Assembly (NCBI GenBank): GCA_014058105.1
Contig: JACGCM010001272.1
Span: 806,001 to 870,000, forward strand
DNA from: Kingdonia uniflora
Lineage: Eukaryota > Streptophyta > Magnoliopsida > Ranunculales > Circaeasteraceae
Reading direction: 5' to 3'
Length of the DNA stretch: 64,000 bases
Below are positions 19,265-31,399 of this stretch, in pieces. A program made the position numbers and the translations under genes. The notes beneath the pieces were generated by a model. The model searched no databases. It was not told the origin of the DNA and was given only the letters and a program-made list of their open reading frames with translations. How positions within the stretch are numbered: position 1 is the stretch's first letter; each line of letters begins with the position of its first letter.

Positions 19265-19467
19265 ATTTGGGTAGACAAAATAGAGTCAGACTCAGACTCA
19301 GCAGTAAGCTGACTTATTGGGGCTGACTCTGAGTGACACAAATCACTGACTCTGACTCCACTTAGCCACTAACTGAGAGAAAAACAAATTCTTCTAAGTG
19401 ACCAAATCACTGACTCCACTCAAAGTCAGACGACTGAGTGGAGTCAGCCCAAAAAACAAATGCCACC
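19265..19467. repeat. Right terminal/subterminal repeat of Harbinger element
   Basis: Rich in GACTCAGACTC and TGACTCCACT phrases, the reverse complement of the left end's GAGTC motifs. It ends AAAAAACAAATGCCACC before TTA at 19468. Confidence 0.75.
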
Positions 19468-19476
19468 TTAGCTCGA

Positions 19477-19707
19477 TCCTATAACAAACGAGTTCGTCAT
19501 AGAGAGTTTAAAATTAAAGATCTCTTCCTCCGAGAAGTCCCTAAACAGAGAAAAAAACTCAATGCTGGGAAACTTGCCAAAAATTAGGATGGTCCATTTG
19601 TCATTGTTGGAAAAAGTGGCATTGGTTCTTACGATCTCGCTACTGAAGATGGAGAACAAGTGCCTAGGTTTTGGAACACGAGGAGATTGAAGCTATATCG
19701 AAGATAA
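19477..19707 (+). pseudogene. 3' end of Ty3/gypsy (Tat-type) integrase, truncated
   Basis: Encodes the last 76 codons of a pol polyprotein: SYNKRVRHREFKIKDLFLRE, then LNAGKLAKN-stop-DGPFVIV (one TAG), then VPRFWNTRRLKLYRR and TAA 19705-19707. This is the small C-terminal domain that follows the integrase core. Everything upstream is missing because the Harbinger end abuts it at 19467. Confidence 0.8.
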
Positions 19708-20357
19708 TGATCTATCACAGTGTACTTCCCTAAATAAATCTATCATCTTGTATGGCGGTCTTACATTAATGAAATACTTATATTTGCTTATCATACATCT
19801 GAGTACTTTATACTATTTTATACAATACTCTGTCTAACATCCTTTGTACGTCAATCTTGCACCAATGAAATACTTGTGTCTGATTGCCCTACATTACAGT
19901 ATTTTTCTAATATATCATACAAGTACTTCTATATGCATAATTATTTCTTCAGCCAATTCGATCTTCTAAATTCATTACATGTCGCTTATTGGTTCGCCCA
20001 ATTCGACCAACCCATCTAATACATTATAGGTCGATAATTGTTATGTCCAATTCGATCAAATAGAGTACATATTGCAGGTCAATTATTGGTCTGCCCAATT
20101 CGATCAATCCATTTAAAATACTTATATATACAGATTATATGTCTAAACATCACAAATTACCATTGGATTCACTCTACTCTAATACATTACAGATTGTTTG
20201 TTGATTCAGCCAAACTGATCATCAATTACATTACAGATCGTATGTTACTTTAGCCAAACTGATTATCTATTACATTATAGATCATTTGTTGCTTTAGTCA
20301 AACTGATAATATCTTACATTACAGATCGTTTGTAGCTTTAATCAAACTAATCTTCTA
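19708..20357 (+). repeat. 3' untranslated tandem repeats of truncated Tat-type element
   Basis: From about 19930 on, units of about 45-60 bp recur with TACATTACAG(A/G)TCG, TTATTGGTTCGCCCAATTCG or GTTTGTTGCTTTAGCCAAACTGAT. The same unit family recurs at 43735-44190 and 46360-47105. Location between pol end and LTR is typical for Tat-lineage elements. Confidence 0.75.
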
Positions 20358-21077
20358 TGTTCTTTAACGATTGTTACATCAGCCAAACCAACCCTCTACT
20401 ATACGAAGGCCTATGGACTCATACCTAACTCATGCATTATAATTGGTTCATCACAAGGTTAGTGTAGGGGAATATTCCTTGATCTTACCTAAATCGGCCT
20501 ATCCCCAGCTCGAACTACCTCCAAGTCAGACTCACGCATTCTCCACATGACTTTAGCAGTCAACATTGCCACCTGCTCTACGAGCTGATGAAAAATGTGG
20601 GTTGAACTCAAATTGAAAAACCTGAACAAGTCAAAACCACCTGTTACCCACGAACTCGACAGTTACTAAATTAACTGCCATTAACCACATTATTCAGAAT
20701 ACATGCTTTAGCATGATGAAGAACTGTGGAGAAGACCTATATAAAGAAGAAATTTTAGAAGAGACATGGACCAGAGAAATACATGTGAAATCACCAGGAA
20801 AACTACATTTTCTAGATTCTCAAAACTTTAAACTTCTTGTTCACAAGATTAAGCATTTCTAAGTCAAGAAATCACTTGTAATAAGATATCAGCCTCAAGC
20901 AAAAAAAGTCACCATAACCATACCCTCAACACGAGATCGTGGTTTTTGCTTGTTCAAAGGTTTTCCATGCTAAATTACCTGTATTATTTCTTATTTTCTA
21001 TCAGATTTTTGTCATAAGTACATTGGTGTAAGAGTAAATTCCAAGCCAATTTGCGCTTACGGAATTAAGCCATTACA
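20358..21077 (+). repeat. 5' LTR, 720 bp
   Basis: Starts TGTTCTTTAACG and ends CCATTACA directly before the primer-binding site. A TATATAAA box lies at 20738-20745. Confidence 0.88.
20738..20745 (+). promoter_or_regulatory. TATA box of Tat-type LTR
   Basis: TATATAAA within CCTATATAAAGAAG. The same box is kept in the 3' LTR at 33061, and the position suits the U3/R border. Confidence 0.6.
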
Positions 21078-21096
21078 TTTGGCGCCATCTGTGGGA
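21078..21096 (+). other. Primer-binding site
   Basis: TTTGGCGCCATCTGTGGG directly follows the LTR. The TGGCGCC core is shared by the related sites at 39852 and 41483. Confidence 0.8.
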
Positions 21097-21154
21097 ATGA
21101 AATCATTTCCATGATATCCTAAGAGATTCATTCACTTTTCTACAAATTTTAATC

Positions 21155-22773
21155 ATGGTGACATCCAGGCGACCAACAACTGGGATCCAGCTTGATCATT
21201 TAGTTGATCCAGAATAGCTTACAGTGCTATGAGCAAACCTCAACATTGAGATAAAGAAATGCAACGAGCTTGAACGACAGATAACTCTCGACCGAGAGTT
21301 CCGTGAAAAGGAGCTTGAGGCCAAACGAGAAGCTCGTTTGACAACGCTCAAACGACATGGAAATTAAATGACAAGAATGCAGACTGTCATACAAGCTCTG
21401 TAGAACACTCAGTAAGCTCCACTAGTAAGAGATCGCGATCAGGTACCAGAAGCCTCTCGGGTTTCTGCACAGGAAAGATTGGGACTTCTAGGAGCCGCAA
21501 ACAAAGTTATTTCCAGAAATATTTTGAATGAACCTCAACCTTCCATTCACATGGGTGGTGAAGTTCAGTTTGAGATCAGCCAAGGCCACCGATGTTTCAT
21601 ATGTCAAGAAGAAGAACAACGACCTCAACCTCAAGTCCCAATACGAGATCGCTTGAGTGAAGGTATCGGTACCCACAATCCGCAACCTCCTCGTCAAACC
21701 ACTCAACCCACTCGTCACAATGTCACACAAGAGCATATAGACCAGCGTATTAAGGAATTGATCGAAGCACAAGTTCTGGGTACTACCAACGACCTTACCA
21801 AGTTATAAGGAAGTCCAATTGCCAAAAGACTATTCGATATAGAAATACCAAAATGTTTCCATACTCTAAAAATTTGCAAATACAAGGGAACCGACCCAAA
21901 AAAGCACAATCAACAATACCGCAATTCATTGGGGTTGTTCTCCAATCTCAACTACATTCTCTGCAGTCAGTTCATTATAAGTCTACAAGAGGAACCGCTC
22001 CGATGGTTCCACTCTCTACCTAAAAACTCTGTATACACATTCGACCAGCTGCAGAAATAGTTCATCAAGACATATGTTCATAACAAAGACAAAGAAGAAA
22101 ATATTTATTCTCTTATCAATCTCAAACAGTCACACGGAGAGAAGCTCGAGGTTTTTACGAAGAAGTTTTGGAGCTCACATGAAAAGTTGACAATCTCGAT
22201 CAGAAAATAGCTGTTACTGCTTTTGCCAACGCGCTCATGCTCGATTGCAAGGCCAAAGAGCACCTCTTCCTCAACAAACCTGCGACCTTTATAAATATGA
22301 TCACCAAGGTTAATAGTTATGCTGACCTGGAAAAGATGATGTCCGGAAGGCAGAAATCTACTAAATCTGTCATCACCACTAAAGGTCCATCTATAGATCA
22401 AAATACTGAACCGAAGGTGGATCAGGGTGACCAAAAATGTGCCAAGGCAAACACTGGTAACCCTCGGAAAGACGTTTCACAAGTCAAACCGGTCCTTCCA
22501 AAGATGAATATTCGAATTTCCCCAATTTTTTCAATCCTCTCAAAGGATAAGTTCTACCGTTTCTCTCAACCATTGGAACCAATCGAAAATCAACCATACT
22601 GCATGTATCATAAGGTAAACTATCATTCTGCTGACAATTTCTATGCTTTACAGAGACAGCTCGAGAATATTTTTAAGGAGAGACAGATGTTTAAAGTTGT
22701 CCAGGTCGAAGATCAAGCTGAGGAGAAGCATCTTTACCGTATGCGCTACAATAACATGATCGAGATCAATTAG
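21155..22773 (+). pseudogene. Gag of the 13-kb Tat-type element, broken
   Basis: Starts ATG 21155 (MVTSRRPTTGIQLDHLVDPE) and soon meets stops. A coiled-coil stretch (about 21240-21370) precedes a Pro/Gln-rich linker. The capsid-type domain follows with PLRWFHSLPKNSVYTFDQL (about 21990-22050) and a later segment with LNKPATFINMITKVNSYADL. A knuckle-like CMYHKVNYHSADNFYALQR lies near 22600. Multiple in-frame stops and at least one frameshift make it non-functional. Confidence 0.82.
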
Positions 22774-22947
22774 ATCACCAATTCAAACAGATTCAAGTGC
22801 AGAAGACTATCAGAATGCTGCGATCTCACACCTCAAGACAAAGAAGCTAAACTTCTACCTGAGTCAAGCAATTGCCGGCTTGGGATCTTATTTGAAGATT
22901 GCGATACTAGCCATGTCAAATTCCTACATCATGATACATTAGTAATA

Positions 22948-23214
22948 ATGCTCAAGATAAAGAAGATTTTCATGCACACAATGATGATCGATATTGGCAG
23001 TAGTATTGAGATTCTATTTAAGAGCACTATTAACCAAATGGGTTTGGCCGACCAAGTTATTCAGAGCGATACCGATATCAGTGGATTTAATGGTTCTAAA
23101 GAAGAACGAGTATGCGAGATTGTCTTACCTATTACCGTAAGACCAGCCACAATCGACTTCATCTTCTATGTGATCAACGCTAAATCTCGTTATCTCGGTA
23201 TTATTAGCCGTTGA
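22948..23214 (+). pseudogene. Aspartic protease domain, degenerate
   Basis: The motif MMIDIGSSIEILF (about 22981-23020) is a variant of the retropepsin D-T/S-G-S-S site. It is followed by GFNGSKEERVCEIVLPI and a stop after YLGIISR. It would mature the polyprotein in the intact element. Confidence 0.75.
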
Positions 23215-23599
23215 TGGATTCATAACATGGAGCCAATCGCTTTCACCTATCATTAAGCACTCTGCTTCAGACACGACAATGGTATCTATAAGATCCGATG
23301 TAGTCAAAAGCTTTCTTGAGCTTCTAAAAGCACCGCTTTTATTATTTTAGATACCTCCGACAGATATGATGCATATCAATTACAGAAAGTAGATCACCTC
23401 GATAATCAGCCTTCTACAGAGGAGCCCACGGAGTACATCAATATTGATGGACCTAGCAGAGGTACTTTCATCGGTACTAAAATGGTTTAGCACAAAAAAG
23501 ACGTTCTCATTCAGTTCTTACGACTAAATCGAGGCATTTTTACGTGGTCTTTCGAAGTGATGCCCGGGGTCGATCAGGCCAAGGCATATCACAAATTGG

Positions 23600-24900
23600 C
23601 AATTAACATCAATGCCACAACAATCAAACAGAAACAATAACGCCCATCACCGCGACTTTGAGAGGAAGTTAACACGGAGATCAAAAAATTGATCAAAGTG
23701 GGATTCATTCGGGAAGCCAAATATCCAGATTGGATATCTAACATCGTCGCTATCCCAAAGAAGAATGGAAAAGTCCGAGTTTGTATAGATTTCACTAATC
23801 TAAACAAACATACTTCAAATGATAGTTTCTCTCTTCCCAACATTCATCAGATCCTTGATTCTACAGTGGGATACAAACTCTTATCTCTAATAGACGGTGC
23901 TTCAGGATACAATCAGATTCCAATCTTGGATAAAGATCAGGAAAATACCACTTTTATCACTAAAAGAGGACTTTACTACTACAAAGTCATGCCCGTGAGA
24001 CTAAAAATTGTAGGCGGAACTTATTAACGGTTGATGGCTACTATGTTCAAAGCACATCTTGGGAAAATTGTGGAAGTTTACATTGACAATCCCTTGTGCA
24101 ATAGCATACAATCCACCAACCACATCTCATATCTCAACACAATATTCAATATTCTTCAAGCTTATAAGAATCATCTCAATCCTGATAAGTGTTAATTCAG
24201 AGTACATTTAGGTTAATTTCTAGGCTACCTTATCAACAAGAAAGGGATTAAGGCCGATTCAGATCAAATTTGGCCTCTTCTCGACATATTATCTCCAACA
24301 ACAATGAAAGACGTTCTAAAAATTACTGGCAAGATTGCCGCTATCAACCAATTCATTTCTAAATCATCAGACCACTGTCGTTGGCTGTTCTTACTACTCC
24401 GCGGTTGTACCAAACGAGGAAAAGTTGAGCCAAATACAGAGGTCCAATGGACATCAAAATGCGAAGTAACTTTTCAGAATCTCAAAACTTATTTGGGGAG
24501 GTTTCCCATCATGAACACCCCAATAAATAATGAGGAACTGATTATCTACCTAGCAGTTACAGATACTTTACTCAGCTTAGTTCTCATTCAACTTGAAGGG
24601 AAAATTAAGAAACTAGTCTACTTCATCAGCAAAACCCTCACTCTAGTGGAGACGAGATACTCTAAAATTAAGAAACTTCTTCTCACTCTTGTTTACACTT
24701 CATAAAAGCTTAAGCACTACTTCCAAGCTCGTTCAGTCAAAGTCATGATGAACTACCCACTTCGAGAAGTTTTATCCAAAAAAGGAAAATTAAGAAGAGT
24801 GCAACAATGGTCAGTCATTTTGGGAGAACATGATATCAAGTTTGAACAACGTCATTTCAAAAAGGATCAAGCCGTTGCCAATTTTCTCATGGATTTTCCA
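23600..24900 (+). pseudogene. Reverse transcriptase and RNase H, inactivated
   Basis: RT motifs: WISNIVAIPKKNGKVRVCIDF, LLSLIDGASGYNQIPI and FITKRGLYYYKVMP, then VEVYIDNPL where the catalytic Tyr-x-Asp-Asp is expected (second Asp replaced by Asn). The thumb and RNase H parts follow: GKIAAINQFISKS, VTDTLLSLVLI and KKLVYFISKTL. Stops occur at about 24025, 24195 and 24702. Confidence 0.88.
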
Positions 24901-25009
24901 GTAAAAGATCCTGAGTAGGAGGAGAACGATCCTGACCTTGCAGAGGATGTTTCAGAAGAATCACCCCCCAAAGCATTTGATGAAAGAGCTGAATGGATTA
25001 CAAAGAATG

Positions 25010-25400
25010 GGTAGAGACTTCTTATAGATGGATCAACAGGGCCCACAGGGTCAGGAATTGGTATCGTCTTGATTACCCCTTCCAATGACAGAATTGAGAA
25101 ATCAATCTGCTTAGATTTTGAGGACTCAAATAATGTCGCCGAATACAAAGCTCTCATTCAAGGGCTTGACCTCGCTCTTGAGCTCAGCGTTTCCGAACTC
25201 TCAGTTTGTACAGATTCACTACTCATCGTCTACCATTTCTTAGAGCAATACAAGAAGAATGGAAAGATGATCGAGTACGCAACCCTCGCTACAAATAGGA
25301 TGAGTAAGTTCGTACAAGCGACTCTCGATTACCTTCCTCAAGGTGAAAACTGGCACGCCGACTCTTTTAAATATCTAGGCAGGGTCCTGTGTACAAAAGC
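25010..25400 (+). pseudogene. Second (archaeal-type) RNase H of Tat lineage
   Basis: LLIDGSTGPTGSGIGIVL, NNVAEYKALIQGLDLAL and ELSVCTDSLLIVYHFL give the Asp, Glu, Asp metal-binding residues of the additional RNase H typical of Tat elements. A TAG precedes it at about 25014. The core of this domain is open. Confidence 0.82.
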
Positions 25401-25619
25401 TCGATATTTCCATATCAAAATTATTTCAACCCCTAGCATTAATCACATTTTTTTATGCATGATCAACACTGGGGGTAATAAAGGGGGAAACGATGATTCG
25501 CGAAAGCCTTTTTTAGTTTGTCTCGATATCGACGACAAATGCAAATGACCACTTCTATCAGATCCGAAGGAGTGTCGACAGCTGATTGACAACTAAAGGC
25601 GCTACACTAATCAAAATGG

Positions 25620-26748
25620 TACCTTATACTGTTGTTCACTCACGGGGCCTTACCTCAAGTATATCTCCAAACAAAAAGTAGACGAGATGCTCCGCGAATT
25701 ACATGAAGAGACTTGTGGCTCCAATGCCGCAGGTTGATCACTGGCAAACATAGCCATTACACAAAGAGTATTCTGGCCTGGCATGCGCAAGCAAGCAGAA
25801 GAGTATTCATGTAAATGTGATACATGTCAATGACATGAACAAATGATACGCACCCATGTGCTCGAACTCCATGCAAGCAATACATTTTGGCCATTCAAAA
25901 GATTGGCACTTGATTTCGTCGACGAATTTCTTAATTCTCCAGGTAACCGCCGCCACCTCCTTGTAGCTACCGATTATTTTACTAAATAGGTAGAAGCAGT
26001 TCTACTATGTCAAAACACAGAAGAGGAGGTCATCTCTTTTATCTGGGAACACATCACCACTCGGTTTGGGTACCCCCACCTAATTCGTATCAATAACGGG
26101 CCCAAATTTACTGGAGAAAAAGTCGTAGCTTTCCTCAATCAGCACAATATTATCTACTCACCATCCAATCCATACTACCCTCAAGGCAATGGCCAAGTCG
26201 AAATCACAAACAAAATCATCGTGTATGGATTCAAGAAAAGGTTACACTCACAGAAAAAAGGGAACTATGTTCGAGAACTTCCTCATGTCTTATGGGCATA
26301 TCGTACCACTCCACATCAGTCGACAGACTGTACTCCATTCTTCCTTGCCTATGGCACCGTGGCTGTCATTCCCTTATAATATTATCACCCAGTCCGGGAT
26401 CACGAGCTAACTGACGAGGAAAATGAGTTTGAATTGGCCTGCAACCTTAATTGGATTGATGAGACTAAGAAGCACGCCATCGTTAACCTAGGTCGATGTC
26501 ACCATATGTTGGCCAGTTCGTATAACAGACGAGTCAAAAGTTGTACCATCCAAATCGATGATCTCGTCTTCTAAAAAATTCCTCAATTCCGCAAAGAGCC
26601 TCATGCTGGGAAGCTAGGAGATAATTGTGAGGGTCCATTCCTTATCACAGGTCTCTCAGGCCTGGGATCATATTACCTCATGATATAAGAGGGAGTCCAC
26701 ATTTCAAATCCTTGGAACACTAGGCGACTAAAACGGTATTATCGTTAA
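25620..26748 (+). pseudogene. Integrase of the 13-kb Tat-type element, broken
   Basis: Zinc-binding N-terminal part (ELHEETC...CDTCQ), core (ALDFVDEFL, TRFGYPHLIRINNGPKF, GNGQVEITNK) and C-terminal part ending NTRRLKRYYR with TAA 26746-26748. The second catalytic Asp is replaced by Asn (INNG for DNG). Several TAG/TGA codons occur, for example near 25736, 25831, 25987 and 26572. Confidence 0.85.
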
Positions 26749-26937
26749 GTCCTTTATTACTCCATTCCTATTTGTTATTTTTTTTTCTCCATTCCAAAAG
26801 TAATATTTTCATCTCCTTCCAATGTACATCCTTTTCTATTCAATAAAACTTTCAAGTTTTTCCCCCACATATCTCTCTACTTTGCAGATAATATATAGAT
26901 TAAATCATAGATAATACTAGCTTTCAATCGACCTCTA

Positions 26938-27403
26938 TACCAGTTCAATCAAGAATAATATTTGGTTTAGCTGACTCTACTAAATCTTTGCAATTAAAAC
27001 TAAGGTAATACTTGTTTTACATTAAAGACTGTACCAAACATAAGATAAAACAAAGGTAAAATTACCTTTCATCTACCTCAATATGGTTGCGATACCAGTT
27101 AAATCAAGGATAATACTTGGTTTGGCTGACTCTACTAAATCTCTGTAATTAAAACTAAGGTAATACTTGTTTTATATCAAAGACTCTACCAGACATACGA
27201 TAAAGCAAAGGTAAAACTATTTTTTATCTACCTCAATATGGTTGCGATACCAGTTAAATCAAGGATAACACCAGGTTTGGATGACTCTACTAAATCTCTG
27301 CGATTAAAACAAATGTAATACTTGTTTTACATTAAAGACTCTAACAGACATAAGGTGAAGCAAAGGTAAAACTAGCTTTCATCTCTCAACATGTCTGGAA
27401 TAG
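26938..27403 (+). repeat. Tandem repeat, three copies of 155 bp
   Basis: The start phrase TACCAGTTNAATCAAG recurs at 26938, 27093 and 27248. Each unit contains GACTCTACTAAATCT, GTAATACTTGTTTTA and AAAGCAAAGGTAAAA. It lies between the pol stop and the antisense ORF region. Confidence 0.9.
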
Positions 27404-27561
27404 CTACTTTTTATTTTAGGTTACATATACAACTTATGCAATGGTTTCTTTTCTGTTGTTAATGTCAGCTACGCTTTCCTCTACATAGGAGGTCGATCAA
27501 CCCTAAATTCTCGAGCTCGAGCAGTCACAACAACCCTACCATGCTATATCAATTTAGCAGG

Positions 27562-30500
27562 TCAAGGGCCTAAATCTGTTTCCATGGACTGCATGCAATT
27601 TCCTAGATCTATGTCAGCTCTAGAAATACATCCTCTGTCTAACAAACTATGAAACAAGGTATCTGTTTCTGACTCAAGCCTTTTTACCTTTTCTATAAAA
27701 TTGGCAATTACCGCCCTCAACAATCCTGAATGCGATGCCTCGGTTACAACTGACCTAAAAAAATTTGCTCTCGCCTTCTGAAGGCGTTCTTCGAACCATG
27801 CATACCATTCTTTTAGCCATGTTATTTTTTTGTCTGCTCGATCCATGAAAGCGATGTTCTCTTCTGATTTCTTGTCAACTTTAACAGATTTAACTTAATT
27901 AATTGCTGTCAAATCCACCACCTGAGCACGAAGCACCTCGATCTCCCTGTTCAGTTCTTCCATATTTGGAATTTTCTTTAACATTCCATCTTTCTCTTGT
28001 ATTAAAATCTCTTTACTTTTGATCACCTGCTCTAATCCCTTTTCCCTGATAAGATTAACATCCAACTTATGTTGGCACTCCCTTAACTTCTCATTTCCTT
28101 TTTGCACATGTCCTTGAATTGGAGTCACATCTCCCTCTAGCTTCCATATTCGATTTAACAGACTAACGACATCACCTTGAATAAGAGAAATCTTGGCATC
28201 ATTTCTATTCTTCCTTGAGCGCTCCCCAGCATCGGCACTTCTGACACGCGAATTTGCTTGTACCAATTCAGTCTTCAATTGTGCCACTCTTTGCTCAACT
28301 CATCACACTTACGTTGTACCATCTGGAATTCTATATCTTTGGCAGGTAAAGCTGAAGACAATTGTCCAACTACAACTTGAGAGGCAGATAGATCGCCATG
28401 AGCTCTCTTGAGCTCGCTATCTTTATCATCCAATTTCCTCTGTAATTGTCCCAGCTCGTTCCTGCAATTTGCTTGATCAGTTCGAATTTTCTCATGATTG
28501 TTCATTTTCTTGATCAAATCATTCTTTAAACCAACCACCGAACGATTTAATCCTTCTTCCAATTTTTCTAGCGCCTTTATACGATAATGGACCATGTCAG
28601 CTTCCCTACTCTTTGCCATCAATGCCTCCTTCTGGCTTTGGAGCTTCGCTGCATGTTCTTTCAACTCCGCGAACTCTTTTTACCCTTTCTCGATTTTGGT
28701 ATCCTTCTCCTCAATCTTCCGAGCAAGGTCGATTGCAGTTTGTATTGCATCAGCAAACTTGAAGTGTACCTTTACATGTTGATCTTCTCTATCTTCATTT
28801 GCCTATCTCATTCTATCAAACTCCTTTGTAAATTCTTGGTTACATTGGCATACCTCATCATCTCGCAAGCGAGCTGACTCCAATTCGACCTACACATTAC
28901 AGATACATTATATCAAGTTCGATTCAGAGCACTCATTCAACACATATATCTCATTTCTAACAAGGTATCTATTTTTTGACATCTACTGTGTGAAACTACT
29001 TCTAAACTTATGGTCGAAGTACAATCTCAGATGGATGCTCCAGAATATATACTTCCATGTCTATGGTACACATTCTCTATATTTTTATTTGAAAATACTT
29101 TGGTATTTCCTATACACCATTTTAATGTAGTTTGCCCTTATACCGGTAACAGGTTTTTGGGTCAATCTCTATACTCAATTTATTACTTTGTAGCTCTATA
29201 CTAATGAAGCATACAAGTCAAATATTTCTTATTCAGTTCTAACCTGCAGCTCCGCTTGCGAAGATAACAGGGAAGCTGAGGCGTTTCTCTTCTTAGCGAG
29301 CTTAGTCTCTAAATCTTTTATTTTGAGACGTGTTTCTTTAATTTCTTACAACGAGGTTTACAAAAAAGAGCTTAACCTACAAAATTCTATCCAACACACG
29401 ATATCCCAATTTACAACATTCTCAAATATTCATACAATCACAAAACTACAACTCTACTTTACCTTGTCATCCCCTTGGTTATCTATCGCTGTCTGAGGAG
29501 AAACACTATCCAGCTCATCCACAACTCCAACAACATCATCTTCATCTTCCTTCTCCTCCACATAGGTGTCAGCCCTAATGTCATCTACCTCATCTTCTGA
29601 ATATCCTTTTGACATAAGGTGGCGCCCGAGTCTATCACGCTCAGCTACCACTTCCTCCAAGTTCGCCTTCTCTTTTTCATGCAGATTGTTGATCTCCACA
29701 ACTCGCAAAGCTTTCAAGGCCTCTAGCCGACTCCCCTCCTTACTTAAATCAGCTTTCAATCGAGCTACATTCTTTTAGAGCTCGACCTCCTTCCTCTTCA
29801 GCTCAGCTTTCTCATCCTTGAACCTGAGGCATATCCACTTCATCAGACGAACAGCCTGTAATATAAATAAAATCAACCATATTAGCTTGAGTCGCAATAC
29901 AAAAATTTACCACATATTCGAGCATATGAACCAACCATTTTTCCCATCTTCTCCTCCCCGCGGAGAACTTCCAACCTGGCCTTTCCTAAAACTCTTTCAA
30001 GTCGTCCTCCACAACAAGTCAATCTTCCACAACCTTCACCCCCGGCATTTCAGAAAGTTCAACCCTTCTCTTCTTCACCTTTCCGACGACCTCACCACTT
30101 CTTGTGGTTCTAGAGGTCGAAGGATGCTTCAACATTTGTTTCTTGGGGAACGTTTGGGCTAATTTTCTCAACGTAGTAAACTCAGGTATCCCTGTGCAGT
30201 CCACTCCAAGGGTCTTAGGAAAGTTCACTCACCTTTCCCTATCAGTTCCTTTCTTCTTGCTGCTATTAGCACTCGTCATTAGCCTCGCCAATAAAGATTT
30301 TAAAACTTTTTCGGCTGGGCTTTTCACATGTTTTTTCCTGCTAATGCCGAGTTCCCCTAACACAACTTCGATCTCAGACTCTTTTTGAGCAACTGTATCT
30401 AACAATAACTCTTTCCTCGTCACCCGAGATTTAGGAGCTGTCATTCATAAAATATTATCATCAGCAGAACATCATTCAATTTCAACTATCAATCTTATAC

Positions 30501-31317
30501 ATCATACATTTTTATACTTAATTTATTTTACAGTTCTAAACAGAAGTTCCATGGGTTCTTCGTCATCCCTTTAAAGGCAGTCATCCTTCACCCATATCAC
30601 ATTATCGTTCCATGGTCGGCCTGCCGAGTTAAGATCGAAGAAGCAAGGCCGAGTCGATCTCGCACAAAAATATGCCCCTCCACTTGCAGAATAGTTAGTT
30701 ACCCCAAAAAATTGTAATATATCTTCAGAGGATATCCTCCTCTCTCTCCCGTCTCCTTCCCACCATGTATTCAGGGATTTACATACACTTATCACCTCCC
30801 ACATGTTCCCGTTCATCTGAATAAGACATGTTCCGATGAAATTCATAATCCCTTTCGCCAGATTGCTAAGGGGAAGACTCAACCCGTACTCCAACTGAGG
30901 TAGGTAACATAAGAAACCCTCTAGAAGTTTACTCTGAACACTCCCATCGAAATACTTTAGAGAGATCGATTCATCTATACCTCTATCCCTTTTCTACCTC
31001 TCCAAATCGGCCAACAAATAAAAATATTCCTCTTCCGTTGCAACAATACAGCCCCTAAATTGCTTATCGGCGCGCTTTATGCAGTTTCCCCATCTACCTC
31101 CTACCAAAGTCTTCACTTTGCAAAACTCCTTGAATACATCCGAATGAGGAGGATAGGATACCAATTTTCCAGGGAAATCTAGAAATTGATCGACACCTAC
31201 TTCCTCCCCACTATCAAACATTTCAATCTTGGACTCAGCCGACCGACCAGAGGTCGACGCCTTATTAACAGGGGAATTCACCATATCAACTATAGAAAAG
31301 GATTTTATCCTACGCAA
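27562..31317 (-). pseudogene. Antisense ORF (aORF) of Tat-type element
   Basis: A long minus-strand coding region opposite to gag-pol, between pol and the 3' LTR, as described for Tat-lineage elements. The N-terminal part (31317-30571) reads LSLPLSNLAKGIMNFIGTCL, SSEDILQFFGV and RSTRPCFFDLNS and resembles the plant domain called putative gypsy-type transposon (Transposase_28-like). A basic Ser/Lys-rich middle (30444-30019) and long coiled coils (29759-27562, heptads such as LVQANSRVRSADAGERSRK) follow. Stops (for example a TAG at about 30995) and breaks split it into at least eight pieces. The biochemical role is unknown. Confidence 0.75.
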
Positions 31318-31399
31318 ACTCTCTTCATGATCGACTTACATACAAGTCAAGGTATTTATCGTTATCTTTCATGCATACATCATTAACATACAAATATAT

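Larger units (their letters stand above)
11287..19467 (-). mobile_element. PIF/Harbinger-type DNA transposon, about 8.2 kb
   Basis: Ends read GGGCCG TTTGTTTTTT inward from the left and GGTGGCA TTTGTTTTTT inward from the right. About 200 bp of subterminal DNA on both sides share GAGTC/GACTC-rich phrases and an inner TAGACAAAA..CCAAA-TACCC motif. Flanking trinucleotides are TAA (left) and TTA (right), both of the TWA type used by this superfamily but not identical. The element carries three minus-strand genes: DDE transposase, GRF zinc-finger gene and Myb/SANT-like ORF1. The left flank is ANGUSTIFOLIA leader and the right flank is a cut retrotransposon integrase gene. Confidence 0.8.
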
